Source: an uncultured Legionellaceae bacterium (GTDB taxonomy: Bacteria; Pseudomonadota; Gammaproteobacteria; Legionellales; Legionellaceae). From it: a stretch of DNA of 5,826 nucleotides. Positions 1 to 5,799 of the stretch are shown here, one piece after another. Numbering within the stretch: position 1 is the first letter of the stretch; every line of letters starts with the position of its first letter. The stretch covers positions 1-5,826 of the forward strand of contig CAISSD010000168.1 in the NCBI GenBank assembly GCA_903887975.1. Reading direction: 5' to 3'. A program made the position numbers and the translations under genes. The notes beneath the pieces are model-generated. The model did no database searches. It worked only from the letters and a program-made list of their open reading frames with translations, and was not told the origin of the DNA.

Positions 1-984
1 AAAATTGATTTATTTCCTGATGAAGTTTATGTGTTTACACCAAAAGGGGATATTTTGGAACTACCCAAAGGTGCCACACCGGTTGATTTTGCATACACCA
101 TTCATTCTGATGTAGGAAACAGTTGTGTGGCTGCGAAAGTTAATCGTCGTTTGGTTCCATTAAGCATCCCTTTAACCAATGGTCAAACCGTTGAAATCAT
201 TACTGCACCCAGTGCAACTCCAAGTCCAGCATGGCTTAATTTTGTTGCGACGGGAAAAGCCAGGGGCAACATCCGTGCTTTTTTAAAAAATCAGCACTTG
301 AGCGAAACCATTACTATGGGAAAAAGACTTATAGAGCAATCTTTTGCAGAACTTGGTTTTCATTATCATGATGTCCCTCAAAACAATATACAACATTTAT
401 TACACAGTTTGAGTTTAAAAACTGAAGATGACTTATTTTATGCCACAGGAACTGGTAACCAGATGGCCATGGTGATAGCCAAACGATTGATGGAAGGCGC
501 AGATAACGAAGGTGCGACCAGCATTGAAAAATCTGGACCATTGATGATTAAGGGTACTGAAGGAATGGTGGTGCACTTTGCTGAATGTTGTCAACCACTG
601 CCAGGAGATGGGATTATTGGTTGCTTTCAAAAAGGGCGTGGATTAATGGTGCACAATAGCAGTTGTAGTGTCCTTAAAAAATTACGTATTTCACCCGATC
701 AATTGGTGCCATTATGCTGGGACGAAAATGTTCAAGGTGAATTTTGGGTCGACATTACTGTGGATGTTGCTAATGAACGTGGTGTGTTGGCAACACTTGC
801 AACCGTTATCTCGGCTGCTGATGCCAACATTGGTAATATTATCGTGGATCCCAAAGATGGCAAACATAATGCAGTGAGTTTTTCAATTAGCGTGACCAGT
901 CGCACCCATTTGGCACGCGTCATGCGACGTCTTCGTGCCAATAAAGTGGTGATGCGTCTTTATCGAAAAAAACAAGGAGATTGA
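1..984 (+). CDS. spoT: Bifunctional (p)ppGpp synthetase/hydrolase SpoT, C-terminal part (5' end outside window)
   Basis: SpoT makes and degrades the alarmone (p)ppGpp in the cytoplasm. Only the regulatory half is here: the frame is open from base 1 and gives 327 residues before TGA, about the last half of a roughly 700-residue family protein. The HD hydrolase and synthetase domains must lie upstream. Fragment residues 7-68 form the TGS domain (VYVFTPKGDILELPKGATPV). A helical region follows, then the conserved-cysteine/zinc-finger region with H192, C196, C197, C208 and C222 (HFAECCQPLPGDGIIGC), and a C-terminal ACT domain from about 249 to 322 (WVDITVDVANERGVLATL). The match is closer to SpoT than to RelA, notably in the stretch ending PAWLNFVATGKAR. 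The GTG at base 31 is not the start, because the preceding residues (KIDLFPDEVY) belong to the conserved TGS strand. No frameshift is visible. uup starts directly after the stop, so the two genes are probably co-transcribed. Confidence 0.96.
   Translation, partial: KIDLFPDEVYVFTPKGDILELPKGATPVDFAYTIHSDVGNSCVAAKVNRRLVPLSIPLTNGQTVEIITAPSATPSPAWLNFVATGKARGNIRAFLKNQHLSETITMGKRLIEQSFAELGFHYHDVPQNNIQHLLHSLSLKTEDDLFYATGTGNQMAMVIAKRLMEGADNEGATSIEKSGPLMIKGTEGMVVHFAECCQPLPGDGIIGCFQKGRGLMVHNSSCSVLKKLRISPDQLVPLCWDENVQGEFWVDITVDVANERGVLATLATVISAADANIGNIIVDPKDGKHNAVSFSISVTSRTHLARVMRRLRANKVVMRLYRKKQGD
974..979 (+). promoter_or_regulatory. Ribosome binding site of uup, deciding a TTG start
   Basis: AAGGAG lies inside the last codons of spoT, five bases before the TTG at 985. 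It supports this TTG over the in-frame TTG at 994, which would sit too far from the Shine-Dalgarno. The site is entirely within spoT, so ribosomes finishing spoT cover it. Confidence 0.8.
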
Positions 985-2847
985 TTGAACATTTTGACGT
1001 TTCAATCAGTAAGCTTAAAAGTTGCTGGTCATGTTATTTTGGATAATGTGACCTGGCAAATGCAAACACAAGCAAGATTGGCTTTGGTCGGCAGAAACGG
1101 GGCTGGAAAATCCACCTTACTTAAATTATTACAAGGGCAAATCGCACCTGATTCTGGCCAAATTCATACCAACAATAACTTACGTGTGGCAGGCTTAACT
1201 CAAGATGTTCCTATAGAAGAACACGAAAGCGTTTATCATTATTTGGTTAAAGGTTTGGGTGACGTGGGACGCTACTTGGCAGAATTTCATGTGTTGTCTC
1301 AAACAGGCGATGATTTGCATGCGTTGTCCATATGCCAACAAAAATTAGATGATTTGCATGCATGGGATTTAATGCCAAGGGTGGAAACCATGGCGAGTCG
1401 CTTGAAACTTAATGTTAATGACATGATGCATCAGCTATCCGGTGGTATGAAACGACGTGTTTTATTGGCCGCTGCACTGATTGCTGAACCTGACCTACTT
1501 TTGCTGGATGAACCAACCAATCATTTGGATTTAGAATCGATTGAATGGCTTGAGTCGTATCTTAAAAATTATTCTGGAAGTCTTTTGTTGGTAACGCATG
1601 ACAGGACTTTTTTGCAACAAGTCGCCAATCAAATTGTTGAAATCGATAGGGGGCAATTGTATCGATATGATTGTGATTATGAGTCTTATCTGGATAGACG
1701 CGAGGCAATGCGCTTGAGTGAAGATCGTCGAGATGCTTTGTTTGACAAACGTTTGGCTGATGAAGAAGCATGGATTCGCACGGGCGTTAAAGCGCGACGC
1801 ACAAGAAATGAGGGCAGGGTGCGTGCACTTGAAGCGATGCGTGCGGCACATCTTGCGCGACGCGCACAAGCAGGAAAAGCAAAAGCCATTCAGCTCGATG
1901 TTGGACGTTCTGGACAATTGGTCATTGATGCCAAAAATGTACATCATGAGTTTGATGGTAATGTATTGGTGGATGATTTTTCATGTTTGGTTTTAAAAGG
2001 CGATAAAATTGGCATCATTGGTCCAAATGGATGTGGTAAAACCACCTTGGTTCGATTGTTGTTGGGTGATTTAACCCCCATGTCAGGTGAAGTACGTTTG
2101 GGAACATCACTGCAAGTGGCGTATTTTGATCAATTAAGACGACAATTGGATGAACAAAAAACAGTGATGGATAATGTTGCTGATGGGGCGTCTCATGTAA
2201 TCATCAATGGCCAATCAAAACATGTTGCCACATATTTACGCGAATTTTTATTTACACCAGAGCAGTTTAACTGTGCAGTTTCAACACTTTCGGGTGGAGA
2301 AAAAAATCGTTTAATGCTCGCAAAATTATTGGCAAAACCTGTGAATTTATTGGTGATGGATGAGCCCACCAACGATTTGGATATAGAAACTTTAGAATTA
2401 TTGGAAACCCTGTTGGTCAATTACCCTGGAACACTGATTTTAATCAGCCACGATCGATCTTTTGTAAATCAAGTGGTCGATACCGTGTGGGTTTATGAAG
2501 ATAAAAATTACAGCATGCATGTGGGTGGGTATGATGCCTATTTGCGGATTAAAAAACAAACCAAGCCCCAACCCAAAGAAGTCACAAAAAATGCCATACC
2601 ACCTAAACGTCAAGAACGCGTGTTGTTGAGTTATTCAGAACAAAAAGAATTGGCAGCGCTACCAAAAATGATTGAGCAATTGGAATTAAAGCTAAAAAAA
2701 ACGCATGATTCCATGTTGTTACCAGATTTTTATCACAAGCCTTCGGATGTTTTGGTGGTGTTCAATCAAGAACTTGCCAAATTAGAATCTGAGTTGGCGG
2801 CGTTGTATCATCGATGGACGCTTCTGGAGGATAAAAAAACATCATGA
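985..2847 (+). CDS. uup: ABC-F family ATPase Uup
   Basis: Soluble ABC-F protein with two ATPase cassettes and no membrane domain. The family acts on ribosomes, and Uup is also linked to DNA-associated processes such as precise transposon excision. Cassette 1 has Walker A G36-T44 (GRNGAGKST), signature L151-M155 (LSGGM) and Walker B/catalytic Glu D175-E176 (DEPTNHLD). Cassette 2 has Walker A G346-T354 (GPNGCGKTT), signature LSGGE at 435-439 and DEPTNDLD with D459 and E460. The linker between cassettes (about 235-300) is rich in Arg and Glu and contains KARRTRNEGRVRAL, typical of Uup. After about residue 545 a charged helical tail ends the protein, matching the Uup C-terminal coiled-coil domain that binds DNA in known members. 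The 620-residue length fits Uup (about 635). The start is TTG, immediately after the spoT TGA with no gap. The next gene overlaps its stop as ATGA. Both catalytic glutamates are intact, so it is expected to be active. Confidence 0.93.
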   Translation: MNILTFQSVSLKVAGHVILDNVTWQMQTQARLALVGRNGAGKSTLLKLLQGQIAPDSGQIHTNNNLRVAGLTQDVPIEEHESVYHYLVKGLGDVGRYLAEFHVLSQTGDDLHALSICQQKLDDLHAWDLMPRVETMASRLKLNVNDMMHQLSGGMKRRVLLAAALIAEPDLLLLDEPTNHLDLESIEWLESYLKNYSGSLLLVTHDRTFLQQVANQIVEIDRGQLYRYDCDYESYLDRREAMRLSEDRRDALFDKRLADEEAWIRTGVKARRTRNEGRVRALEAMRAAHLARRAQAGKAKAIQLDVGRSGQLVIDAKNVHHEFDGNVLVDDFSCLVLKGDKIGIIGPNGCGKTTLVRLLLGDLTPMSGEVRLGTSLQVAYFDQLRRQLDEQKTVMDNVADGASHVIINGQSKHVATYLREFLFTPEQFNCAVSTLSGGEKNRLMLAKLLAKPVNLLVMDEPTNDLDIETLELLETLLVNYPGTLILISHDRSFVNQVVDTVWVYEDKNYSMHVGGYDAYLRIKKQTKPQPKEVTKNAIPPKRQERVLLSYSEQKELAALPKMIEQLELKLKKTHDSMLLPDFYHKPSDVLVVFNQELAKLESELAALYHRWTLLEDKKTS

Positions 2848-3239
2848 TGCTGATGCCTTGGTTGGTTTTAATCACTGCCATTATTGTTTTTTTTATGTCT
2901 GAATGGATGAGTTTGGCCAAAAAAATTGCCAGTATTCCTGGCTTTAAATTATGGGGGCCGCTGACTTTAGCGTCTTGGTTGGTGGTTCAGCATGAACCCA
3001 TCATTCGTTGGATGTTGGGGTTGATGCATGCTTGGATTCAAATCCATTGGGATTGGGGTGTTGGGGTTAAAATAATAGAGCTTTTTTTGTGTGCTGTTGT
3101 TCCATTGTTATTGCTTTGGTACCAAAATTCAAAACTTTTTATGGTTGATGATGACGAAAAGTTGAAGTCATTGGAATTGTTGGCTTTGGTGTTATGGATT
3201 ATGGCGATGTTTTTATTGGTGTTACCTGTTTCTGAATAA
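2844..3239 (+). CDS. Small inner-membrane protein of unknown function
   Basis: A 131-residue hydrophobic protein that I do not recognise. Three membrane spans look clear: residues 5-19, 73-92 and 109-128. A fourth weak one lies around 36-48. The loop at 49-71 is rich in Trp and His (HEP, HAW, HWDW), and the loop at 94-108 is charged (DDDEK). There is no signal peptide cleavage site and no catalytic motif. The first ATG overlaps the uup stop codon (ATGA), which suggests translational coupling. TGGAGG at 2825-2830 is 13 bases upstream, longer than usual, and a second ATG follows directly at 2847. It is the last gene of the spoT-uup unit. Its final 41 bases overlap the convergent hydrolase gene. 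The frame is well supported by continuous hydrophobic coding and operon position, but the function is unknown. Confidence 0.75.
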   Translation: MMLMPWLVLITAIIVFFMSEWMSLAKKIASIPGFKLWGPLTLASWLVVQHEPIIRWMLGLMHAWIQIHWDWGVGVKIIELFLCAVVPLLLLWYQNSKLFMVDDDEKLKSLELLALVLWIMAMFLLVLPVSE

Positions 3240-4017
3240 AAGCAAATACTCGTGCTGGACCGCCACTTCCACCTTCGATATTCATGGGTGCGACAATCAA
3301 TTGGGCACCAATGGCTGGGAGTCGATGAAAATCCAAAAGGTTCTCAATACCAAATAAATTTGCACCCAAAATAATTTGATGCGCTCTAAAAGTTTGTGAA
3401 ACGCCTGGATCCATGCTTGCCGTATCTAATCCCACACCTTTTATTTTATGAGTTGTTAAATAATACGCAGCCTCTTCTGAAAGACCAGGAAAATGAAGAT
3501 GTTTTACGTCACCAAATTTATCGGATCCTAAATATTGTTTTTTGTTATTCCAATATCGACTCCACCCCGTATAAAAAAGCACAATGTCTTGATGGTTGAT
3601 GGGGCGGTATTGCTTTTCAAAATCTTGAATGTCTTGAGATGTAATGGCGTAATCAGGATTATTTTTTACTTTTGCTGAAACATCAATCACCACAGCATTG
3701 CCAACCAATTGTTGGGGTGGAATTTGGTCGATTGTTTTTCCGTCTCTTATAAAATGGCGGGGCGCATCAACATGGGTGCCACAATGCTCCGGCAATGATA
3801 ATTTAAAAGCTGAATAAAAAAAACCATTGGAGGTGATGCCGTAAAAAATCTTTTTTAAATCAAATCCTTTTTCAGTGGGCCAACAAATGGTATGGCTATT
3901 TAGAGGATGTGTGAGATCCATAATCGTTGGCTCATTTATTGCATGTGACATCAATGGCATGCTGAGAAAACAACCAATAAGCAATAGTCCAATTTTTTTT
4001 AAATAATATTTATTCAT
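3199..4017 (-). CDS. Exported cyclase / kynurenine formamidase-like metal-dependent hydrolase
   Basis: A 272-residue member of the cyclase family (PF04199 type), which includes kynurenine formamidase KynB and other metal-dependent amidases or lactonases. The metal-binding motif HxGTHxDxPxH is complete as H78, H82, D84 and H88 (HCGTHVDAPRHF). Downstream are D198 (GLDTASMDPG), H213 (RAHQIIL) and E225 (GIENL), where the family places its second active-site His and Glu, and the closing GGSGGPARVFAF near the C-terminus. Residues 1-26 form an export signal: MNKYYLKK, a hydrophobic core, then SHA with likely signal peptidase I cleavage after A26. C16 in LIGC also fits a lipobox, so a lipoprotein is possible. 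Typical KynB is cytosolic and shorter, and no tryptophan-degradation genes are nearby, so the substrate is open. The gene starts 9 bases after the stop of the upstream 279-residue gene and has no clear Shine-Dalgarno, suggesting coupled translation. Confidence 0.85.
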   Translation of the reverse strand: MNKYYLKKIGLLLIGCFLSMPLMSHAINEPTIMDLTHPLNSHTICWPTEKGFDLKKIFYGITSNGFFYSAFKLSLPEHCGTHVDAPRHFIRDGKTIDQIPPQQLVGNAVVIDVSAKVKNNPDYAITSQDIQDFEKQYRPINHQDIVLFYTGWSRYWNNKKQYLGSDKFGDVKHLHFPGLSEEAAYYLTTHKIKGVGLDTASMDPGVSQTFRAHQIILGANLFGIENLLDFHRLPAIGAQLIVAPMNIEGGSGGPARVFAFIQKQVTPIKTSP

Positions 4018-4026
4018 GAAGTTATT

Positions 4027-4866
4027 CTACCGTAAAATGATAAAAAATTCTTTACTATTGTTTTTAACACAAGCTTCATCCAATTTCTCTTCATGATCAA
4101 AAAATCGCATCGTTGAATCAGAGAATTGTAATAACCCTTCAATCAAATCATATTTTTCAGTAACCATATGGTTGATGTATTCGTGATTGATTTTATAATC
4201 AGCACATTTTAATGATCTTAATATAATTTTACACTCATGTAACGAAAATAAAGGTGGCTCTATGAGCCTTAAAAAGTACCGAGCCATACTGATGGATGCA
4301 ATATTGATATTCACTCCATTGTTAATGCCTTGTTGAAAAACGGTTCTGTTAGCCTTGTTTGTTTTTAAAAAACAAGGCTTCAGCTCTTCAAATGAAAAAA
4401 AACGATGGAGATTGTCTATGTATAACACCAATTTTTCATAACTTCTAAGTGTAATTAACTCATGTAAAGGAGAAAATCCTTCATTGAAACGTTCATGCTT
4501 AAGCAAAATTTCAAACAATTGGTGCTTGGTAAACCATCCATTTTGATACAAATAATAAAGTTCATCAAAAAATATGATGAGCTGTTTAAGATTGGCATTT
4601 TGTATGATTTTATCGCTTAATCGGTAGCAACCATGATATGGATTTAAATACAAAGCATTAAAATCAAGCAATGAGATTTTTTTGTTGTTTAATTTGTCAT
4701 GTAAATTCATTAAATAAGCATGAGTATAATTGGAATCCTGATGCACAAAAGCGTTGTATAAAAGATCAGGATTGCAAAATCGCGATTTTATAAAATAAAC
4801 ATTGGAGCCCATACTATTTCTTATGAACATGTCTTTATTACGATGTGTTAAAACAATATGATACAT
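4027..4866 (-). CDS. Orphan 279-residue protein with ankyrin-like stretches; possible secreted effector
   Basis: I do not recognise this as a named family. It is Tyr-, Phe-, Leu- and Asn-rich, mostly helical in appearance, with no signal peptide or membrane span. Two stretches resemble degenerate ankyrin repeats: residues 130-150 (GF, SPLHELI, then EKLVLYI) and about 169-202 (TNKANRTVF, then NNGVNINIAS). The C-terminus has an acidic patch (HEEKLDE, 258-264) followed by a hydrophobic end (FFIILR). This resembles the E-block and terminal hydrophobic signal of Legionella Dot/Icm substrates. That is inference only, since no secretion genes are in the window. The first ATG lies seven bases after a candidate -10 box, so the message may be leaderless. 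M13 and M19 are alternative starts, and none has a good Shine-Dalgarno. The exported hydrolase follows after 9 bases, so the two probably share a transcript. An internal 10-bp inverted repeat lies at 4351-4379. Confidence 0.7.
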   Translation of the reverse strand: MYHIVLTHRNKDMFIRNSMGSNVYFIKSRFCNPDLLYNAFVHQDSNYTHAYLMNLHDKLNNKKISLLDFNALYLNPYHGCYRLSDKIIQNANLKQLIIFFDELYYLYQNGWFTKHQLFEILLKHERFNEGFSPLHELITLRSYEKLVLYIDNLHRFFSFEELKPCFLKTNKANRTVFQQGINNGVNINIASISMARYFLRLIEPPLFSLHECKIILRSLKCADYKINHEYINHMVTEKYDLIEGLLQFSDSTMRFFDHEEKLDEACVKNNSKEFFIILR

Positions 4867-4870
4867 TGTG

Positions 4871-4882
4871 TTCTTATAAGAA
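4871..4882. repeat. Perfect 12-bp palindrome over the -10 box
   Basis: TTCTTATAAGAA is a perfect palindrome that covers the candidate -10 element of the 279-residue gene. It could be an operator half-pair for a dimeric regulator, or a chance consequence of the AT-rich composition. Its position on the promoter is the only reason to list it. Confidence 0.35.
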
Positions 4883-4900
4883 TCAACAAAACACTGTCGA
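4873..4900 (-). promoter_or_regulatory. Candidate sigma-70 promoter for the 279-residue gene
   Basis: Read on the minus strand, TCGACA (4900-4895) and TATAAG (4878-4873) each match the consensus -35 and -10 at five of six positions, with a 16-base spacer. The -10 ends six bases before the ATG, so transcription would begin at or very near the start codon and leave no room for a ribosome binding site. No experimental support; the call rests on sequence match and position. Confidence 0.4.
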
Positions 4901-4913
4901 CAAGAGCATACAA

Positions 4914-4947
4914 ACTAAGTCTGATTATCAAAATAATCAGACTTAGT
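4914..4947. repeat. Perfect 15-bp inverted repeat with 4-base loop (stem-loop, possible terminator)
   Basis: ACTAAGTCTGATTAT at 4914-4928 is exactly complementary to ATAATCAGACTTAGT at 4933-4947, separated by CAAA. RNA from either strand would fold into a stable hairpin. It lies 57 bases past the stop of the small partner gene of the kinase module and just upstream of the promoter for the next minus-strand gene, so it is well placed to end the kinase-module transcript. The T-run after it on the minus strand is short (TTTG), and there is none on the plus strand, so it is not a textbook intrinsic terminator. It could also be an operator or the remnant of a mobile-element end. Confidence 0.6.
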
Positions 4948-4954
4948 GGGGGCT

Positions 4955-4969
4955 TATAATGCGCGCATT
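4955..4969 (+). promoter_or_regulatory. Consensus TATAAT followed by GCGCGC, possible -10 and stringent-type discriminator
   Basis: TATAAT at 4955-4960 is a perfect -10 hexamer followed at once by GCGCGC. This resembles the -10 plus GC-rich discriminator found in front of many stable-RNA genes in gammaproteobacteria. AATGCGCGCATT (4958-4969) is also a perfect 12-bp palindrome. No -35 hexamer resembling TTGACA sits 16-18 bases upstream, because that space is the right arm of the inverted repeat. No tRNA follows. It may be a remnant, or a weak promoter reading antisense into the kinase module. Confidence 0.25.
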
Positions 4970-5004
4970 CAAGTTGCTAGTGCAATCGCTTTGTTTTAAA
5001 AAAA

Positions 5005-5217
5005 TTATTTACTCTTTTCATTAAATTTGACCTGTATTTTTTCAGGACTAATCCAGACAACTTTATTATCTTGCCATTCACAAATAGGATTTCCAGCTTG
5101 TTTATGCTTGAGTAGAGCTGCTTGGATACCTAACTGAAGAACTTTTGTTATTTTTATTGGATCATGAAATACTTTTGAGATTTCATCGTCTGTAAACTGA
5201 GCACTTTTATTTGCCAT
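5005..5217 (-). CDS. Small partner protein of the zeta-like kinase (putative antitoxin)
   Basis: A 70-residue protein starting at the ATG at 5217 (MANKSAQF), with GAGGAA four bases upstream. A longer reading from a TTG at 5259 has no ribosome binding site and would add 14 unrelated residues. Residues 9-17 are acidic (TDDEISKVF). Residues 21-41 look helical. The C-terminal part, AGNPICEWQDNKVVWISPEKI (41-61), has the GNPI, W and VVWI-PE pattern that I associate with small proteins encoded beside zeta-like kinases of the COG4185 type. It is not like the three-helix epsilon antitoxin of streptococcal plasmids. The gene overlaps the end of the kinase gene by 11 bases, so translation is probably coupled. 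By position it is the likely antitoxin or regulator of the kinase, but no DNA-binding motif is evident. A run of seven T's follows the stop codon without a hairpin. Confidence 0.75.
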   Translation of the reverse strand: MANKSAQFTDDEISKVFHDPIKITKVLQLGIQAALLKHKQAGNPICEWQDNKVVWISPEKIQVKFNEKSK

Positions 5218-5788
5218 GATATTCCTCGGATAGTTGTTGCCAAACAGTTTTATTCCCAACAGTTAACGTATTCTCGTGTATTTCTGCGGCAATCAAACTC
5301 AGTCCATTTATATTAGAGTTATCGTACAATCGCCAAGAATCGGCAATAGGTCTATATAAATTAAAAAAATTCTTTAACCCAGCGCGGTATCGTCGTCTAA
5401 TCACAGGCTCGGGAACTGCATGCCCCCCCATTTTTATGCGCTCTTGCACTCGTGAAATAGCCAGCTCTTCTGATTTCAGCCATAAATAAATCAGATGAAA
5501 TTGATAGCCATTACTTTTAAGCCTCTTAATCCAAGGTGCAAACGTTAATGTTGCTAATGTCGTTTCAAAAGAAAATGTTACATTCTCCTCAGCAAGATGA
5601 TGAATACGACCTAGCATCACCCGTCCCGCTTGAATGGCAACTTTTTCTGGCTGATAAGCACTTAAGCCTTGTGCAATAACATCAGCATTTACAAAGTTAT
5701 CAATGTGCACGGCATTCTGTAATAAAATCGGTGCTGCAGTTGATTTTCCTGAGCCATTTGCTCCTGCAATAATCACAATATGTGGCAT
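5207..5788 (-). CDS. Zeta toxin-like P-loop kinase (COG4185 type)
   Basis: A 193-residue cytoplasmic P-loop kinase of the zeta-toxin group. Studied zeta toxins phosphorylate UDP-N-acetylglucosamine and so block cell-wall synthesis; whether this branch uses the same substrate is not known to me. Walker A is G9-T17 (GANGSGKST). NAD at 34-36 holds the likely catalytic Asp D36. FETTLA at 74-79 corresponds to the substrate-binding strand. R113, R117, GGHAVP (121-126) and RRRYRAGL (131-138) form the arginine-rich lid and NTP-binding region. All key motifs are intact, so it is probably active. The ATG at 5788 has CAGGA six bases upstream. No clear promoter is seen in the 38 bases before it, so the promoter may lie beyond the window. 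The 70-residue partner follows with an 11-base overlap, giving a toxin-first order. An alternative is a non-toxic housekeeping kinase of the same fold. Confidence 0.85.
   Translation of the reverse strand: MPHIVIIAGANGSGKSTAAPILLQNAVHIDNFVNADVIAQGLSAYQPEKVAIQAGRVMLGRIHHLAEENVTFSFETTLATLTFAPWIKRLKSNGYQFHLIYLWLKSEELAISRVQERIKMGGHAVPEPVIRRRYRAGLKNFFNLYRPIADSWRLYDNSNINGLSLIAAEIHENTLTVGNKTVWQQLSEEYHGK
5222..5227 (-). promoter_or_regulatory. Ribosome binding site of the small partner gene
   Basis: GAGGAA on the minus strand, four bases before the ATG at 5217 and inside the last codons of the kinase gene. It fixes the start of the 70-residue partner and makes its translation dependent on, or coupled with, kinase translation. 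Confidence 0.75.
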
Positions 5789-5794
5789 TATGCA

Positions 5795-5799
5795 TCCTG
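5795..5799 (-). promoter_or_regulatory. Ribosome binding site of the zeta-like kinase
   Basis: CAGGA on the minus strand, six bases before the ATG at 5788. An ATG overlapping this site is out of frame, so the start at 5788 is favoured. Confidence 0.6.

Noticed and set aside
1309..1361. 14-bp direct repeat GATGATTTGCATGC, two copies 39 bp apart within uup
   Set aside because: Both copies are in frame and encode DDLHA in a helical, variable part of cassette 1. The simplest explanation is coding coincidence or an old local duplication, with no sign of a regulatory or mobile role.
1531..1947. 138-codon minus-strand open frame inside uup
   Set aside because: It runs antisense to highly conserved Uup coding sequence (Walker B and linker) and its product is unlike any family I know.
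3396..3599. 67-codon plus-strand open frame
   Set aside because: It lies wholly antisense to the conserved active-site half of the hydrolase, has no ribosome binding site and shows no recognisable protein pattern.
4998..5004. Run of seven T's on the minus strand just after the partner gene stop, as an intrinsic terminator
   Set aside because: No GC-rich stem precedes the run, so it lacks the hairpin an intrinsic terminator needs.
4948..5004. A tRNA or other stable RNA after the TATAATGCGCGC element
   Set aside because: The sequence up to 5004 is too short and shows no cloverleaf, T-loop motif or CCA end.
5005..5259. Longer 84-residue form of the kinase partner, starting at TTG 5259
   Set aside because: No Shine-Dalgarno before the TTG and a 53-bp overlap with the kinase. 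The ATG at 5217 has GAGGAA at good spacing.
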